A DNA stretch of 55,392 nucleotides from assembly GCA_036172015.1 (NCBI GenBank), contig JAVHSE010000019.1, positions 1 through 55,392 on the forward strand, given 5' to 3'. The stretch comes from UBA7396 sp036172015 (GTDB taxonomy: Bacteria > Patescibacteriota > Gracilibacteria > BD1-5 > UBA6164). The notes beneath the pieces are model-generated. The model made no database searches. It saw only the letters and a list, made by a program, of their open reading frames with translations, and was not told the DNA's origin. Shown piece by piece: positions 53,173 to 55,392 of the stretch; position 1 is the stretch's first letter; the number at the start of each line of letters is the position of its first letter. The position numbers and the translations under genes were made by a program.

Positions 53173-55392
53173 ATTTATTTGTAGAGTTAGATATTTCAGC
53201 TTCCATTTCTTTTAATATCATCTTTTCAACTTTTATAATTATTTTATCACCTAGATGTGAATACCTTTTATGCAAATTTTCTCAATCGATAACAGATTTC
53301 TTCATATCTAAAAATTCCCTATAAACCACATCCATAGCCTTATCCATTTCCTTAATTGCTTTCATTTCATTAGGTTTTTCTCATTTTAATTCTCATTTTT
53401 TAAACATTCTTACTTCCTCATCAGAAAATCAGGATTTTTTTAATAATCACTCTCAAACTCATTTTCAGCTTTGTAATCAATTTTTTTGTAGAGTTTCTCA
53501 AATACTTCTATCATTTAATGCATAAGCAACTTTTCAAGTTTGAGTTTCTTTTGAATATTCTTCAAGTTTTTGATATCTTTTATTTGGGTCTACTTGATTA
53601 GTATTAAAACTTTTTCATCCTCTTCAATTTTCAGGTTTCCTGTAACTATCTGTGGATAAATATCAAAGTTTCTTATTTAAATCAGCAAAAGTATTAAACT
53701 CTGGAACAAGTAAAACAGGAACTTGATTATTTCATTTGTAAAATCTTCCATCAACTATGGTATATCACTTTGCTTCTAGTTTTTCTACTTCTCTTGAAAG
53801 TTGTTTTTCATATAACAGAACGCTTCATTTATCAGCTAATTTTGCTCATCCTTTTACAGCTGTAATAAATCAGAGATTATAGGCAAAAAGTTTCGTTAAA
53901 TCCTCTATATTTCAAATATTGGTAAAACTATCTAGCATCTCTTTACTATTTCATCCATTTTTTATAGCATCTTGTAGATTACTTGTTATAACGGTATAAT
54001 AGGTGAAAAAGGTTCATTCTATTCAGGTTTTTACTCCATAATTTGTAATACTATTTTCCATTATACTTTTGAAAGTATCACTTTTTAAATTTTTTATTAA
54101 ATATTCCTCTGTAAAACCACTTCATCTAAAAAGTGAAAACAACACAGCCGTAGAAGCTAAATCAAAGGATTTCTTTCTTAAAATATCTCTATTTGTATCA
54201 TTTTCACTATCAATCCCAACTCCAGCCTGCCATCATCATTCAATATTAAATGCTTCATACATTCAAGCTCTATAACTACTCTCAACAGCAGTAAAAACTA
54301 AAGTTGCTACAGGAACTCAGGCTCAGAAAGTTCACTTTGAAAGTAAGACAGCACTGGCTCATCATATAACAGTTCCAGAAATATCTATGAGTCATTTGGT
54401 AGAAGTGATTTCTCTGTATATTTTTGAAATAAGAGAGTCTTTATAAATATTACTAAAATTTTTTTCATAAAGTTTGAGTATTTCTTCACTAGATTTTCAT
54501 TTAATATTTCATAATTCGCTGAAATCTAAAACGACTTCATTTCATTTTCATAAAGGTAAATTGAATATCTTTTTATCTTGTATAGCTGGTGAATTATTGG
54601 TAATCAAGTCTTTCCCAATATTTACAGCATAATCCTTAATTTCTGCTTTTATTAATCATTCATATTTCTTTGGTATATCTTGATACAATATCTTTTCCCA
54701 AGTTATATAATCTCTTTGTTTTAATCATTCTTGAGATGATTTAAAGGTTTCAATTTCTTTGTTCAGATTTGTTTGAATTTCGGCTAACTTTCAGATAACT
54801 TTTTTGGTGTCATTTTCTATTTTACTTCAAACCTCACTTGGAGCATTCTCTTTATTTCAAATATTTTTGTTTACATCAGTTTTTAGCTTCTCATCAAAAG
54901 TATTGAGAGCTGTATTTGAAATTATCTTTTTTCAAATATCCGTAGTATTGAGTAATTTTACAAATTCATCAGCAATAGGGATATATTTTTCTATAATTTG
55001 TTTCACCTTTTCTTTAAACTGATTTTGTGCAAAGGTTTTTGAGGCATCCATATTTTCTGGAGCATATGGCATATTACTAGAGGCTTTTATACTTTCATCA
55101 AGTTCTTGTTTTGCTTTCTTGATTTCAGCTTCTCAAAGGACTTTTGCTAAAGGTTCTTTATTTGAGTTATATCTTAAATATGCTGAATAAGTATCCGGTT
55201 TTAAAGTAGCTATTTTATTTCAATTGATGTCTTTTTCTTCAAAAACTTCTTTAAATTTTGAAAAATCTTTATTTTTCTCTAAAAATGATATCTGACTTTC
55301 TCATAGTAACTTATTCGTAACTCCTGTTTCTTTCGTATCTTTATTTTCTTTTGGCTTACTTTCTTGTGATTTTCCTTTTTGAAGTTTTAATA
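53171..55392 (-). CDS. Very large protein of unknown function, N-terminus off the window
   Basis: 740 codons are visible, open at the right edge, so the true start lies beyond 55392. The sequence is Lys/Glu/Asn-rich and mostly helical, with long coiled-coil-like stretches (IENDTKKVIGKLAEIQTNLNKEIE). In the middle is a Gly/Ala-rich hydrophobic patch (DISGTVIGGASAVLLSKGTF, then AGVPVATLVFTAVESSYRAG), which could be a membrane-inserting hairpin. Two more hydrophobic stretches follow at about one third from the end. No catalytic motif recognised. Similar in style to the other giant proteins here, so perhaps a surface or secreted effector (inference). Confidence 0.7.

Noticed and set aside
1..55392. 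CRISPR arrays, insertion sequences, prophage or rRNA genes
   Set aside because: No regularly spaced repeats, transposase or integrase motifs, phage genes or rRNA sequence were seen.

Overview
The window reads as a chromosomal segment of a candidate-phyla (CPR/Patescibacteria) bacterium of the Absconditabacteria (SR1) / Gracilibacteria type. It is very AT-rich and densely packed. Almost every gene is interrupted by TGA under the standard code, but becomes a full-length conserved protein when TGA is read as glycine (genetic code 25). Examples are PilT, whose Walker A glycines are all TGA, and also ZnuC, DnaJ, ArgS, UvrC, KorAB, RelA, TruB and LepB. Only TAA and, rarely, TAG end genes. All CDS coordinates below were worked out by hand with TGA = Gly.

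Layout. 0-8.5 kb: a peptidoglycan-binding-like membrane protein; a Zur/Fur-ZnuA-ZnuC-ZnuB zinc operon on the minus strand; a membrane protein; an orphan ABC ATPase; DnaJ; and a phospholipase-D-like lipoprotein. 8.5-13.7 kb: a tight plus-strand run of a large anchored protein, a small membrane protein, and the two subunits of a 2-oxoacid:ferredoxin oxidoreductase. 13.7-18.3 kb: a FapA/DUF342 protein and a small membrane protein facing a minus-strand block with a thioredoxin-fold membrane protein, RsmI and a DUF721/DciA-like protein. 18.5-24.1 kb: signal peptidase I, TruB, tRNA-Lys and a 1233-residue protein of unknown function. 24.1-27.1 kb: a minus-strand operon of a cyclic-nucleotide-binding-like protein, a PH-like membrane protein and UvrC. 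27.2-36.2 kb: an M23 peptidase, an aberrant tRNA, a pilin-FecR-LamG-like surface protein, a truncated DNA polymerase I, and a secreted CBM2-CBM2-GH12-GH18 enzyme. 36.2-42.6 kb: RelA/SpoT, a type IV pilin followed by a barstar-like protein, a methyltransferase, ArgS and a small lipoprotein. 42.6-49.4 kb: PilT with a coiled-coil partner, YbaB, a holA-VWA-VWA-TPR operon, and a NYN-domain protein. 49.5-55.4 kb: a HExxH protein, an MFS transporter, two unknown proteins, and the 3' part of a very large unknown protein.

Together the genes suggest a small-genome anaerobe with an episymbiotic or predatory style. It has type IV pili (two pilin-like genes and PilT), many exported or lipid-anchored proteins, secreted polysaccharide hydrolysis, high-affinity zinc import and a stringent-response enzyme. 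The most unusual items are the dual-catalytic carbohydrate-binding enzyme with a structured leader, the non-canonical 74-nt tRNA, the orphan barstar, the pilin-FecR hybrid with a palindromic operator over its promoter, and hairpins at convergent gene ends that carry both genes' stop codons.
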